DNA of 64,000 nt from JABMMZ01 sp040403495 (GCA_040403495.1 JBBAKM010000012.1:18864-82863); one strand, 5' to 3'; positions 8,597-15,850 are shown, numbered from the stretch's first letter. The notes: a model not told the origin generated them from the sequence alone. Translations and numbers: made by a program.

Positions 8597-8734
8597 CTCG
8601 ACCCTGCTTTGGTTCAAACTGTGCAAACAGGTTTAAGATTGACCACACAGGATATTCATGATTTAATAGCGTTTTTAAAAACATTGAATGATGAACAATT
8701 GATAAAAGACAAACGATACAGTTCGCCTTTTTAG
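8597..8734 (+). pseudogene. C-terminal remnant of a second di-haem peroxidase
   Basis: A 45-codon open stretch ends in TAG and begins directly after an in-frame stop, with no start codon. It encodes LDPALVQTVQTG, then LTTQDIHDLIAFLKTL and NDEQLIKDKRYSSPF. This is the characteristic last helix and tail of MauG/cytochrome-c-peroxidase proteins; compare KKQIIAFLKTLTDVSFL in the intact gene upstream. The haem-binding part is gone. It is therefore a decayed paralogue left by a duplication or deletion. The rest of 8509-8850 holds no recognisable gene. Confidence 0.72.
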
Positions 8735-8800
8735 CACTTACTGAAATGATTCAAGTTTGATATTATTTTTAAATAATGTTTTAACTCAGCGAGTTTTAAT

Positions 8801-8808
8801 TAAATTTG
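8801..8808 (+). promoter_or_regulatory. -7 element for methyltransferase gene
   Basis: TAAATTTG matches TAnnTTTG and lies 42 bases upstream of the ATG at 8851. Confidence 0.4.
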
Positions 8809-8850
8809 CCTTTTATTTCCAAATTATAGACATTCTCTAAAAGATATTTC

Positions 8851-9585
8851 ATGAAAAGATACAAAATAAAATTCATTACATTTTTTAAAAATCTCATTTT
8901 ACTGTTGCGACCACATCTTGTATTTGGTTTTATTCAACATTTGTTTTTGACCATTTCCAACACCATTCAGTTGTCAAGATGGATCAGTGCACAGTCAAAA
9001 AACAAATTGTTAATCAACGATTTTTTTGATTGGAAACGCGACCATTACAAAAGATATGGTTTGTACCAAAGTGTATTAAATATTTTGAACGAAGAAAAAG
9101 CAGCTTTCAATTATTTGGAATTTGGAGTTTGTAGAGGCGAGTCCTTTAAATGGTGGTTGGAAAACACCAAGAATTCCGAACATTTAATGGTAGGGTTCGA
9201 TACCTTTGAAGGGTTGCCAGAAAATTGGGGTGTGTTTAAAAAGGGGGATATGAATGCAGAGATTCCGTTAATAGAAGACTCGAGAGGGCGATTTGTAAAG
9301 GGCTTGTTCCAAGACACGTTGCCTTCATTTTTAAAAGAAGGGCATTTAACCAATGATAAAAAACTCATTGTTCATTTAGATGCCGATTTGTTTACTTCTA
9401 CATTGTACGTTTTAACCACATTAGCTCCTTATTTAAAAAAGGGAGATATTTTATTCTTTGATGAATTTAATGTGCCTAATCACGAGTTTTTTGCATTCAA
9501 AATGTTTTGCGACAGTTATTACATCAAAACAAAGTTACTTGGTGCCGTCAATAACTACTACCAAGTAGCTATTGAGATAGAGTAG
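8851..9585 (+). CDS. SAM-dependent methyltransferase, TylF/FkbM-like
   Basis: This 244-residue protein has a class I SAM-binding motif, LEFGVCRGESFKWW (about residues 88-101), followed by VGFDTFEGLPENWG, IVHLDADLFTSTL and DILFFDEFNVPNHE. The acidic metal-binding residues of TylF-type sugar O-methyltransferases are suggested by DADLF and FDEF. The first 50 residues are hydrophobic and basic, possibly for membrane association. The substrate cannot be read from context; such enzymes commonly modify surface glycans. It is a stand-alone gene with its own -7 element. Confidence 0.72.
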   Translation: MKRYKIKFITFFKNLILLLRPHLVFGFIQHLFLTISNTIQLSRWISAQSKNKLLINDFFDWKRDHYKRYGLYQSVLNILNEEKAAFNYLEFGVCRGESFKWWLENTKNSEHLMVGFDTFEGLPENWGVFKKGDMNAEIPLIEDSRGRFVKGLFQDTLPSFLKEGHLTNDKKLIVHLDADLFTSTLYVLTTLAPYLKKGDILFFDEFNVPNHEFFAFKMFCDSYYIKTKLLGAVNNYYQVAIEIE

Positions 9586-9598
9586 GAGGGATAGAAGA

Positions 9599-9859
9599 TT
9601 ATTCTTTAGGAGAAACGTTTTTTATTTCTTCAGAATGAATAGAAAGTTTAAAATTTAGTAGTTCTTCTATTGTGATTTCAAAGACATTGCAAATTTGACA
9701 TAAACGTTTAATCGAAAGGCTAATATCGCCCGATTCTATATAGGAGTAAGTGCGGGTATCAATGTTTAGTTGATCCGCAACTTCTTTACGGCTGATTTTT
9801 TTTAACTCTCTAATCGACTTAATTTTTTTGTATATGTTTAATTCATCAAAATTTATCAT
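9599..9859 (-). CDS. XRE-family helix-turn-helix regulator
   Basis: This 86-residue DNA-binding protein, from MINFDELNIY, consists almost wholly of a Cro/C1-type HTH. The helices are IRELKKISRKEVADQLNI, then TRTYSYIESGDISLSIKRL, then ICNVFEITIEELLNF. The frame can extend 18 codons upstream, but the ATG at 9859 fits the domain. It faces away from the leader-peptide cassettes that begin 300 bases to the right, so it is a candidate local regulator of them; that link is inference. No peptidase or sensor domain is attached. Confidence 0.85.
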   Translation of the reverse strand: MINFDELNIYKKIKSIRELKKISRKEVADQLNIDTRTYSYIESGDISLSIKRLCQICNVFEITIEELLNFKLSIHSEEIKNVSPKE

Positions 9860-10156
9860 GGTGTTTTTTGGGATTTTTAAGTTTTGTCTAAAATAGGAAA
9901 TTGGAATTATCAACTTCTTTGAATGCTATATTAAAATATTTTTTGTTAATTAAAAAGAGTGAAAAAAAGAAAAGTGCTTAAAGTGTTCAATTTTTTAATG
10001 AAAGGCCATTTTAGGCTTATGAATGATACTAAATATTTATCTAGCTTGTTTTAGTTAGAGGTGTTTTATAGGCGCATTGTTTAATTTATTACTTTAACTA
10101 TTCAACAAAACGGGGCTTAAAATTCTTAAAAATTCTAATTGTGTGTTTTTTTGGTT

Positions 10157-10408
10157 ATAGAAAATGAATAAATTGATTAAAGTAAAAATACAAATTAAAT
10201 GTTTAGAGTGCCATTAAAATATTTTTTCATTTAGAAATTTGGCTTCTTGGTTATATTTTTTTAATGCGTGAGTTTTGTACTAAATTTATTAATATATATT
10301 ATAAAAAAAGTATTTAAAAGAACAGTGATGCTTTCAGCGGCATTATTAATGACAAGTGCAATGTATGCCGCAGTAATTGGAGCAGGGACTGATGCATCAG
10401 GAGCTGGT
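10157..10408 (+). repeat. Long direct repeat, copy A (promoter plus leader)
   Basis: This 252-base segment matches 12619-12870 without a gap over its first 145 bases and at about 94 percent overall by manual comparison (16 differences). It spans a remnant of an upstream coding end, the promoter, the 5' leader and the signal-peptide part of the small secreted peptide. Similarity stops abruptly at the variable peptide core. Confidence 0.9.
10247..10277 (+). promoter_or_regulatory. Conserved promoter of leader-peptide cassette A
   Basis: TTG (10247-10249) and GAGTTTTG (10270-10277) are separated by 20 bases, close to the Bacteroidota -33/-7 arrangement; the -7 matches TAnnTTTG at all but its first base. 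The same layout and spacing recur in cassette B at 12709-12739. Confidence 0.5.
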
Positions 10409-10546
10409 GGTTGTGGGGATACTAAATCTCAGCAAGCTATGGTATTAACTGTGAAATGTAGGAAGACTGACGGTACAGATGGGAAACAATGTGTAACATC
10501 AGGAAAAGATGATGCATGTGCTCTTAAATTAATTGATTGTCAATAA
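10301..10546 (+). CDS. Small secreted Cys-rich peptide A (start codon altered to ATA)
   Basis: The frame encodes about 81 residues: a basic KKVFKRTVML leader, a signal-peptide core ending TSAMYA, then AVIGAGTDASGAG and a variable core with five cysteines (GGCGD, VKCRK, KQCVT, DACAL, IDCQ). It matches peptide B in the leader only. The codon matching the ATG of peptide B is ATA here. An upstream in-frame GTG at 10268 overlaps the promoter, and the next ATG (10328) removes the basic residues. The gene may therefore be weakly translated or silent. It resembles Bacteroidota natural-product precursors in layout but lacks the NVEALA motif. Confidence 0.65.
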   Translation: MKKVFKRTVMLSAALLMTSAMYAAVIGAGTDASGAGGCGDTKSQQAMVLTVKCRKTDGTDGKQCVTSGKDDACALKLIDCQ

Positions 10547-10554
10547 TAAGATTA

Positions 10555-11757
10555 ATGTTTAACTGTAATAAAATATGGATAGGGATTGCATTCTTATCCA
10601 TATTTTTTTCTTTTTGTAGTGAAAGAAAATCCTTTTCTCAAAAGAATGATTTCGCGCCAGAAATAGATACCAATGTAAGTGTTTTACTGACTAGGACTGT
10701 TATCAGAGTATCAAATGATACAAATGATAATATTTTAGCCTATTTTACATTTACCAACAATATAGATTCTCAAAAAACTATTTTTTTAACTGAAAAATAT
10801 TTTTTAAATATTGTAAGCTATTCAAACAAATCTGTATCAAAAGTTAAAATCCCCAATTTGTTAAAAGAGTCTATTGTTAGAGCTAAGCCATTTGTGCAAT
10901 TTTGTCAGTATAAAAATAATGTTTATTTTTTTCTTTTAAGGGATACTTTGGTGCGATGGGATACGCAAAATTCGGAGTTAATATTTAAAAATATTGATTT
11001 ACCAATAGACTTTGATACAGAAAAATATTATTTGTCAGTTAACTTAGTTCAAGAATTTGGATTTCCGATGTTTTGCAAAAATGATACTTTGCATTTTGGG
11101 TCATTTTTAATCAATAAAAAACATAATAAATGGACAGTTTTTGAAGGGAATTATCCATATCAGGTTAACTATAATATTAATAATTCCAATTCTAATACTT
11201 CAAAATTCACTTATCCAAATTTCATCAATGAAAATCATTATGGGTTAGGATTTGAAATTCATAGGTTAAATATTTTAAATTATGATTTAATTAGTTTCCC
11301 TTTTACTTCAAATATATATCGTGTTTCAACTAAAAATAGTAAAGTGGATACTATTGGCGGGAAATCGAAATATCAAACCACCGAATTTATTAAGCCTTTA
11401 AGTTCAAAATATCAGAGAGATCAAATTTCATCTGACTCTGAATGGTATTATTTTATTCATTCCGAGAAATATAGTCAAATAATTTATAATTCTAATACGA
11501 AACAATATTATAGATTGTACTATCATAATATACCATTGAAGAAATATAATGGATTATATTACACACACAAAGATAGAATTATTTCTTTACAAGTGTTTAA
11601 TGAGCAATTCTCATTAGTTCATGAAGAGATTCTTGATGATATTTGGTTTGTTTTAACATTTTTGCCGTATAAAAATGGATTTTTAATAAACAAGAATGGT
11701 ATTGACCCTAAAAAAGATCATTATGAGTATTTATATTATGAAGTATTATCTAATTAG
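10555..11757 (+). CDS. Secreted DUF4221-like protein, cassette A
   Basis: This protein of about 400 residues starts MFNCNKIWIGIAF with a hydrophobic segment ending FFSFCSERK, a weak lipobox. The body is rich in Tyr, Asn and beta-strand patterns. Its C-terminal part (QIIYNSNTKQYYRLYYH, IISLQVFNEQFSLVHEE, KNGFLINKN) resembles DUF4221, a Bacteroidota lipoprotein family likely to form a beta-propeller. It sits eight bases after peptide A and overlaps the next gene. A distant counterpart follows peptide B. Function is unknown; a periplasmic or surface partner of the peptide is an inference. Codon use is strongly AT-biased. Confidence 0.65.
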   Translation: MFNCNKIWIGIAFLSIFFSFCSERKSFSQKNDFAPEIDTNVSVLLTRTVIRVSNDTNDNILAYFTFTNNIDSQKTIFLTEKYFLNIVSYSNKSVSKVKIPNLLKESIVRAKPFVQFCQYKNNVYFFLLRDTLVRWDTQNSELIFKNIDLPIDFDTEKYYLSVNLVQEFGFPMFCKNDTLHFGSFLINKKHNKWTVFEGNYPYQVNYNINNSNSNTSKFTYPNFINENHYGLGFEIHRLNILNYDLISFPFTSNIYRVSTKNSKVDTIGGKSKYQTTEFIKPLSSKYQRDQISSDSEWYYFIHSEKYSQIIYNSNTKQYYRLYYHNIPLKKYNGLYYTHKDRIISLQVFNEQFSLVHEEILDDIWFVLTFLPYKNGFLINKNGIDPKKDHYEYLYYEVLSN

Positions 11758-12211
11758 AATTTGGATTGTTTCCATATTTATATACTTTAATAGTTGTACA
11801 ACTTATAAATTCAGAATTTCTAACCATTATAATAATGCAAATTGCATGGTTAAAAACTATATAAAAAATGAATTTAATGAAAATGACTCAATTTATCATA
11901 AGGTTTTAATTTTTAGAACAAATTTTTGTGGAAATGAATTGTGTACAGATGAGTTGTATGAAACTATGAATAAATATGTTTTAGATGAACATAAAAAGGT
12001 GCTTGTAGTATTGAGTAGCAAGGATACGACACTTATAAAAATTTTATCTACCAATAGTCAAATAAAGGTTAAATTGGATCTTTATCAAAATTTCCAAAAA
12101 TATGGATTCCAAAGGCCTGGGCATTATGCATTTATCTTAAATAAAAATCAATGCCCAATCCAATATTTAAATATTACAAAATCTTTTATAAAATGGTTCG
12201 TAAGTCAATAA
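11738..12211 (+). CDS. Small lipoprotein with C-x4-C motif, cassette A
   Basis: This 157-residue protein starts MKYYLIRIW and has a hydrophobic segment ending IYFNSCTTY, compatible with lipidation at Cys. A thioredoxin-like strand is followed by two cysteines: VLIFRTNFCGNELCTDEL, giving C-x4-C. Then KKVLVVLSSKD and YQNFQKYGF follow. Its start overlaps the previous gene by 20 bases and its end overlaps the next, indicating tight co-translation. The counterpart in cassette B is 14176-14610, with ICKGNFCGSNL. I do not recognise a named family; a redox or metal-binding role is inferred from the cysteines. Confidence 0.6.
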   Translation: MKYYLIRIWIVSIFIYFNSCTTYKFRISNHYNNANCMVKNYIKNEFNENDSIYHKVLIFRTNFCGNELCTDELYETMNKYVLDEHKKVLVVLSSKDTTLIKILSTNSQIKVKLDLYQNFQKYGFQRPGHYAFILNKNQCPIQYLNITKSFIKWFVSQ

Positions 12212-12642
12212 TCAAAATATTAGTAGTTTTACTAATTTTGCAAAGTTGTTTTAGTAACAAAAAAAAATTTTACAAGGAAAATGAAATTTTGTCAGTTGCA
12301 AAAAATATTAGAGTTGACAAACAAGGTAGTTTTGCTTTTTTTTTAATAAGAACATCAAGGTGTGATTTGTGTACTGATGCCGCACGAGAAATTTTTAGGT
12401 CAATAAAAACAGAGTCGATTGCCCTACTTGATTGTAGTGATAGTAGTTTTCAAAATGAAATAAAATATCCGAATAAAGATGTAATAGTAAAGCCAAGTAT
12501 ATATTTTGAGGAAAGAGGAGTTGATTTTGGCGATAATTATCTATTTTTTATAAAGAATGGCGAAATATCTGATTATATTAAAATTTCTAAAGAAACAAAA
12601 GAAGATATTGTTAAATTAATAGAAAATGAATTGATTGATTAA
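12193..12642 (+). CDS. Thioredoxin-like lipoprotein with CxxC, cassette A
   Basis: This 149-residue protein starts MVRKSIIKILVVLL and has a lipobox at ILQSCFS. The thioredoxin-like region has FFLIRTSRCDLCTDAAREI with a CDLC redox pair, then IKTESIALLDCSDS and a C-terminal strand YLFFIKNGEI. It should sit on the periplasmic side of a membrane. Its start overlaps the previous gene by 19 bases. The counterpart in cassette B is 14576-15007. A disulfide-exchange role toward the Cys-rich peptide is an inference from co-occurrence. The last codons lie inside the direct repeat. Confidence 0.65.
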   Translation: MVRKSIIKILVVLLILQSCFSNKKKFYKENEILSVAKNIRVDKQGSFAFFLIRTSRCDLCTDAAREIFRSIKTESIALLDCSDSSFQNEIKYPNKDVIVKPSIYFEERGVDFGDNYLFFIKNGEISDYIKISKETKEDIVKLIENELID

Positions 12643-12870
12643 AGTAAAAATACAAATTAAATGTTTAGATAGCCTTTAAAATATTTTTTAATTTAGAAAT
12701 TTGGCTTCTTGGTTATGTTTTTTTAATGTGTGAGTTTTGTACTAAATTTATTTATATATATTATGAAAAAAGTATTTAAAAGAACAGTGATGCTTTCAGC
12801 AGCATTATTAATGACAAGTTCCATGTATGCCGCAGTAATTGGAGCTGGAACTGATGCATCTGGAGCTGGT
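12619..12870 (+). repeat. Long direct repeat, copy B (promoter plus leader)
   Basis: Second copy of the repeat at 10157-10408. Its first 24 bases are the coding end of the CxxC lipoprotein of cassette A (IENELID and stop). The matching bases in copy A are no longer part of a gene. Confidence 0.9.
12709..12739 (+). promoter_or_regulatory. Conserved promoter of leader-peptide cassette B
   Basis: TTG (12709-12711) and GAGTTTTG (12732-12739) are spaced by 20 bases exactly as in cassette A. The ATG of peptide B follows the -7 element by 23 bases. Confidence 0.5.
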
Positions 12871-13014
12871 GTTAATGTGGTTGGTTGTGGAGATCAGCCG
12901 TCATCTAAATTAAGAAGAATTGATTGTGGTTTTACAACTCCAGTTTATGCATGTGGAGTTGAAGGTACTGCCGAAGTTTGTCTTGAATCTCAAGCATGTC
13001 CTCAGTCAAATTAA
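12763..13014 (+). CDS. Small secreted Cys-rich peptide B
   Basis: This 83-residue peptide starts MKKVFKRTVMLSAALL. A signal peptide ends TSSMYA and the mature part would start AVIGAGTDASGAG. The variable core has five cysteines (VVGCGD, RRIDCGF, VYACGV, AEVCLE, SQACPQ), the same number as peptide A but with different spacing and no alignment beyond GCGD and IDC. VVGC resembles a lipobox, but it is not preceded by a hydrophobic core. It is the first gene of cassette B and overlaps the next by 19 bases. A ribosomally made, exported and possibly modified peptide is the likeliest reading; activity is unknown. Confidence 0.75.
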   Translation: MKKVFKRTVMLSAALLMTSSMYAAVIGAGTDASGAGVNVVGCGDQPSSKLRRIDCGFTTPVYACGVEGTAEVCLESQACPQSN

Positions 13015-14183
13015 ATTTTATTTTTTTATACAGAGTGCTAAAAGTTTTAGCACTCTGTATATTTTTGATTCAATGCTCTAAAAAAGTAAATCAATTTCGA
13101 TTGCCTAGCATTGAAAAGTCTAGTATTGTAATTAATAACTTCTATTTTGATTATGATACATTAGGTAGCTATTGGGATTTATTGGGTAAAAATAATATAT
13201 CAGTCTCGTGCTCAACTAATAAAGTTAAGTTTTATTCTTTGTATAAGGGGATAGAACTTTCATTAAATGATAACAAATGGGATACTTCCTATTTTAAACC
13301 ATTCAATAATGGTGTGTTTAATACTGCAATTGTAAAATCAGATTTAATAGGAGATAGTATTATATTCTTTATACATAAAAAGTCTATTTGGAAGTTTAAT
13401 GTTTTAAATTACAAATTTAAAGAAATTAAAAATATGGAATCAGGAATAAAATCAGTATCAGGAAGTATTTTTTATAATTACACAGAGAGATTTAATCAAA
13501 GTTCAGCATTGCTATTCTGTGAATCCTTAAATCAGTTGTATTTTCCAATATATTCATTTAATAAGAAAGATAAAGAATATTTATTGGCATCATATAATTT
13601 ACATACAGATGTTCTAAAAATTGAAAGTTTAATTCGTCCAAAAGTCGATGAAGAAATTCATCAAATTATGCAAGATAACACCATGTTTAAGATTAAAAAT
13701 CAAACATTATTTATAGCATTTTCTTTTAATAAATTAGGTTTAAGATATAATTTAATTTCCAATGAAGTTGATACATTGAATTTTCAATCTTTAAAGGATA
13801 CATTTTTACAATTAGTATATACAGAAAAAAATACAGGAATTAAAAACTTTGGAGATAGATTTATGAAAACTAAATTATATAATGCTTATTATGGTTTTTA
13901 TGTTTACAATCCATTTAAAGAACATTTTTACAAAATTTTCTTTAAAAAGTTAGATGAAAATAATGAGAAAGGGTATAAAAATACACTAGCAGAAAAAAGG
14001 CTCGTTTTGCAGATTTATGATAATGAAATGAAGTTAATAAGTGAATTAGATTTACCTGAAAATATGAATTGGCTTAATGCAATACAGCCATGTAAAGAGG
14101 GTGTTTTGTTGTTTAATGTTTCAAATTCCGGAAATTATAATTTGCCAAATAAAACACTTTTATATAAAATTTTCTATGATTAA
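12996..14183 (+). CDS. DUF4221-like lipoprotein, cassette B
   Basis: This 395-residue protein has a signal peptide with a good lipobox (CIFLIQCSKK). The beta-rich body carries the same C-terminal pattern as its cassette A counterpart: YGFYVYNPFKEHFYKIFF, RLVLQIYDNEMKLISE and CKEGVLLFNV. Similarity to the cassette A protein is low by eye, in contrast to the near-identical leaders of the peptides. DUF4221-like and probably propeller-shaped; function unknown. Its start overlaps peptide B and its end overlaps the next gene by eight bases. Confidence 0.65.
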   Translation: MSSVKLNFIFLYRVLKVLALCIFLIQCSKKVNQFRLPSIEKSSIVINNFYFDYDTLGSYWDLLGKNNISVSCSTNKVKFYSLYKGIELSLNDNKWDTSYFKPFNNGVFNTAIVKSDLIGDSIIFFIHKKSIWKFNVLNYKFKEIKNMESGIKSVSGSIFYNYTERFNQSSALLFCESLNQLYFPIYSFNKKDKEYLLASYNLHTDVLKIESLIRPKVDEEIHQIMQDNTMFKIKNQTLFIAFSFNKLGLRYNLISNEVDTLNFQSLKDTFLQLVYTEKNTGIKNFGDRFMKTKLYNAYYGFYVYNPFKEHFYKIFFKKLDENNEKGYKNTLAEKRLVLQIYDNEMKLISELDLPENMNWLNAIQPCKEGVLLFNVSNSGNYNLPNKTLLYKIFYD

Positions 14184-14610
14184 AGTTGTGGCTTTCTTTT
14201 TTGTGTTTATTTCTTTTTCATTTGGAAAAAAAAACAATAACTATGTTGCCATTGTAACTATGGTAAAACAAGAATTTAAAATAAACATTGAAAATTCAAC
14301 AATTATACTAATAAATAACAGAATATGTAAAGGAAACTTTTGTGGTAGTAATCTAAATAAATATTTAATTAAAAACATTCCAACAACTACCTCAGATAGT
14401 ATTTATTTTCTAATAGCATACAACGATGTAAATTTAATAGATACATTAAACAAATACAATAAAGGCAGAATTATCTCATTTAATAATAATATTTTGTATA
14501 AGTATGGCATTTATGTTCATGAATATATTGGGATAAGGGTGAAAAACAATAAAATTAAAAAATCAATTAATATATATGAAAGTACTCTTTTTAATAAGTG
14601 GAATTTTTAG
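14176..14610 (+). CDS. Small secreted protein with C-x4-C motif, cassette B
   Basis: This 144-residue protein starts MIKVVAFFFVFISFSFG, a signal peptide without a clear lipobox Cys. The strand STIILINNRICKGNFCGSNL holds the C-x4-C pair shared with the cassette A counterpart. Then SIYFLIAYNDVNLID and ILYKYGIYVHEY follow the same order. It overlaps both neighbours (by 8 and 35 bases). The cassette A version is predicted to be lipidated while this one may be soluble or anchored by its N-terminus. Role unknown. Confidence 0.55.
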   Translation: MIKVVAFFFVFISFSFGKKNNNYVAIVTMVKQEFKINIENSTIILINNRICKGNFCGSNLNKYLIKNIPTTTSDSIYFLIAYNDVNLIDTLNKYNKGRIISFNNNILYKYGIYVHEYIGIRVKNNKIKKSINIYESTLFNKWNF

Positions 14611-15007
14611 TTTACTAATCTCTTGCAATTCTAATTCATATGTTAATGAAAAAGAAAAATTAATATATGATTTTTTTAAAGAAAATGTAATTTCAAGTGA
14701 TGGGGAGAAAGTATATGTGGCAATTATTTCTTCTGGTTGTGAAGATTGTATTAAAGTAAACGCAAAAATAATTCAAGGTTGGGAGTCCAAAGGATTAGAT
14801 GTTAAGTATTTAATGGATGAATATATGTTAGTTGGTTTGTCTAAATACTTGAATAATATTGAAAAAAAGTCAATTATAATTACCCAAAATTCTTTTTTTA
14901 AGTATGGTATTACAGATGGTAGAATGTTAGTCATGTATTCTAATGAAAATAACCTAGTAAAATATGAGATAATATCAGAGCAAGCAAAAAGTTATAATTT
15001 AAAATAA
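14576..15007 (+). CDS. Thioredoxin-like lipoprotein with CxxC, cassette B
   Basis: This 143-residue protein starts MKVLFLISGIFSLLISCNS with a clear lipobox. The thioredoxin-like core is KVYVAIISSGCEDCIKVNAK with a CEDC pair, followed by SIIITQNSFFKYGI and MLVMYSNENNLV. It is the counterpart of the CDLC protein of cassette A and occupies the same last position. It ends one base before the Lgt-like gene, so all are likely one transcript. A periplasmic disulfide role is inferred. Confidence 0.65.
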   Translation: MKVLFLISGIFSLLISCNSNSYVNEKEKLIYDFFKENVISSDGEKVYVAIISSGCEDCIKVNAKIIQGWESKGLDVKYLMDEYMLVGLSKYLNNIEKKSIIITQNSFFKYGITDGRMLVMYSNENNLVKYEIISEQAKSYNLK

Positions 15008-15008
15008 A

Positions 15009-15776
15009 ATGTTCCCAATTATAAATTTTTTAGGATATGGTATAAGTTTATATCAGATATTTATGATTTTGTCAGTTGTTATATATGTTTTAGTCTTGGC
15101 AATTTTTATTAATAAATCTAAGTTGCCAAACATCGATTTCTATTTCTACATCAGCTTTATCTTTGTTTTTGGATATGCAGGTGCCAAAATGTTTTATATG
15201 ATGGAGGATTTTCCCAATTCTTTTTCATTTAATCATTTTTTTAATTTAAGAAAGGGGTATGTTTTATATGGTGGAGTTTTTTTTGTGTTCTTAACAACTT
15301 TTTTATACTCAAAGCTTAGTAACATAAATCCTTTTATTTTATTGGATATTAATGTTATCGCAATGTCTTTAAGTCTTTTTGTTGGTAAAATAGCTTGTTT
15401 AATGGCCGGCTGTTGTTATGGGATTCCAACATATTTGGAGTCTATTGGCTTGGTTTTCACAAGCGATTATTGTATCGCATTCCCAAAGAATGAACCATTA
15501 TTTCCTATTCAAATAATTGATAGTGTTTTTGGCTTGATATTATTTGTTTCCTTATCTTACTTTAAAGGAAAACTAAAGGTTGGATACTTGTTTTGGATAT
15601 TTATGACAGTTTACCCAATCTACCGTTTTTTTTCTGAATTTTATAGAGGTGATGAAAGTAGAGGATTTGTGTTTGATGGTTTATTCTCACTCAGTCAATT
15701 TTATTCGCTTATCCTTGTTATTTTTTCTGTAATAATTATAACCTTTTTTAGAAAAAGAATATTTCAGGTTGATTAA
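15009..15776 (+). CDS. Lgt-like prolipoprotein diacylglyceryl transferase paralogue
   Basis: This 255-residue protein has about seven membrane spans. Lgt-family landmarks appear in order: GYAGAKMFYMME, YGGVFFVF, GKIACLMAGCCYGIPT and PIYRFFSEFYRGD with RG after it. Lgt transfers diacylglycerol to the lipobox Cys of prolipoproteins. The canonical arginine and asparagine of the Lgt signature (GRxGNF) are replaced by GKIACLMAGCCYG, typical of a divergent Lgt-like subgroup. Placed last in an operon with several lipoproteins and two Cys peptides, it may be a dedicated lipidating enzyme; that is inference. A housekeeping lgt is not in the window. Confidence 0.8.
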   Translation: MFPIINFLGYGISLYQIFMILSVVIYVLVLAIFINKSKLPNIDFYFYISFIFVFGYAGAKMFYMMEDFPNSFSFNHFFNLRKGYVLYGGVFFVFLTTFLYSKLSNINPFILLDINVIAMSLSLFVGKIACLMAGCCYGIPTYLESIGLVFTSDYCIAFPKNEPLFPIQIIDSVFGLILFVSLSYFKGKLKVGYLFWIFMTVYPIYRFFSEFYRGDESRGFVFDGLFSLSQFYSLILVIFSVIIITFFRKRIFQVD

Positions 15777-15850
15777 GAAACTTAAATAAAGTTCTATTTA
15801 AAGAAGCTTATACTAAGGTCGATAGATTATCTACCCAAGTTATGAAAAAC

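Noticed and set aside
10268..10300. GTG start extending peptide A by 11 residues
   Set aside because: The GTG overlaps the predicted -7 element, and the matching extension in peptide B is also upstream of its expected transcript start; a better ATG exists in peptide B.
10301..13014. Assignment of the small peptides to the NVEALA natural-product family
   Set aside because: The genomic layout is similar, but the NVEALA motif is absent and the leader is different.
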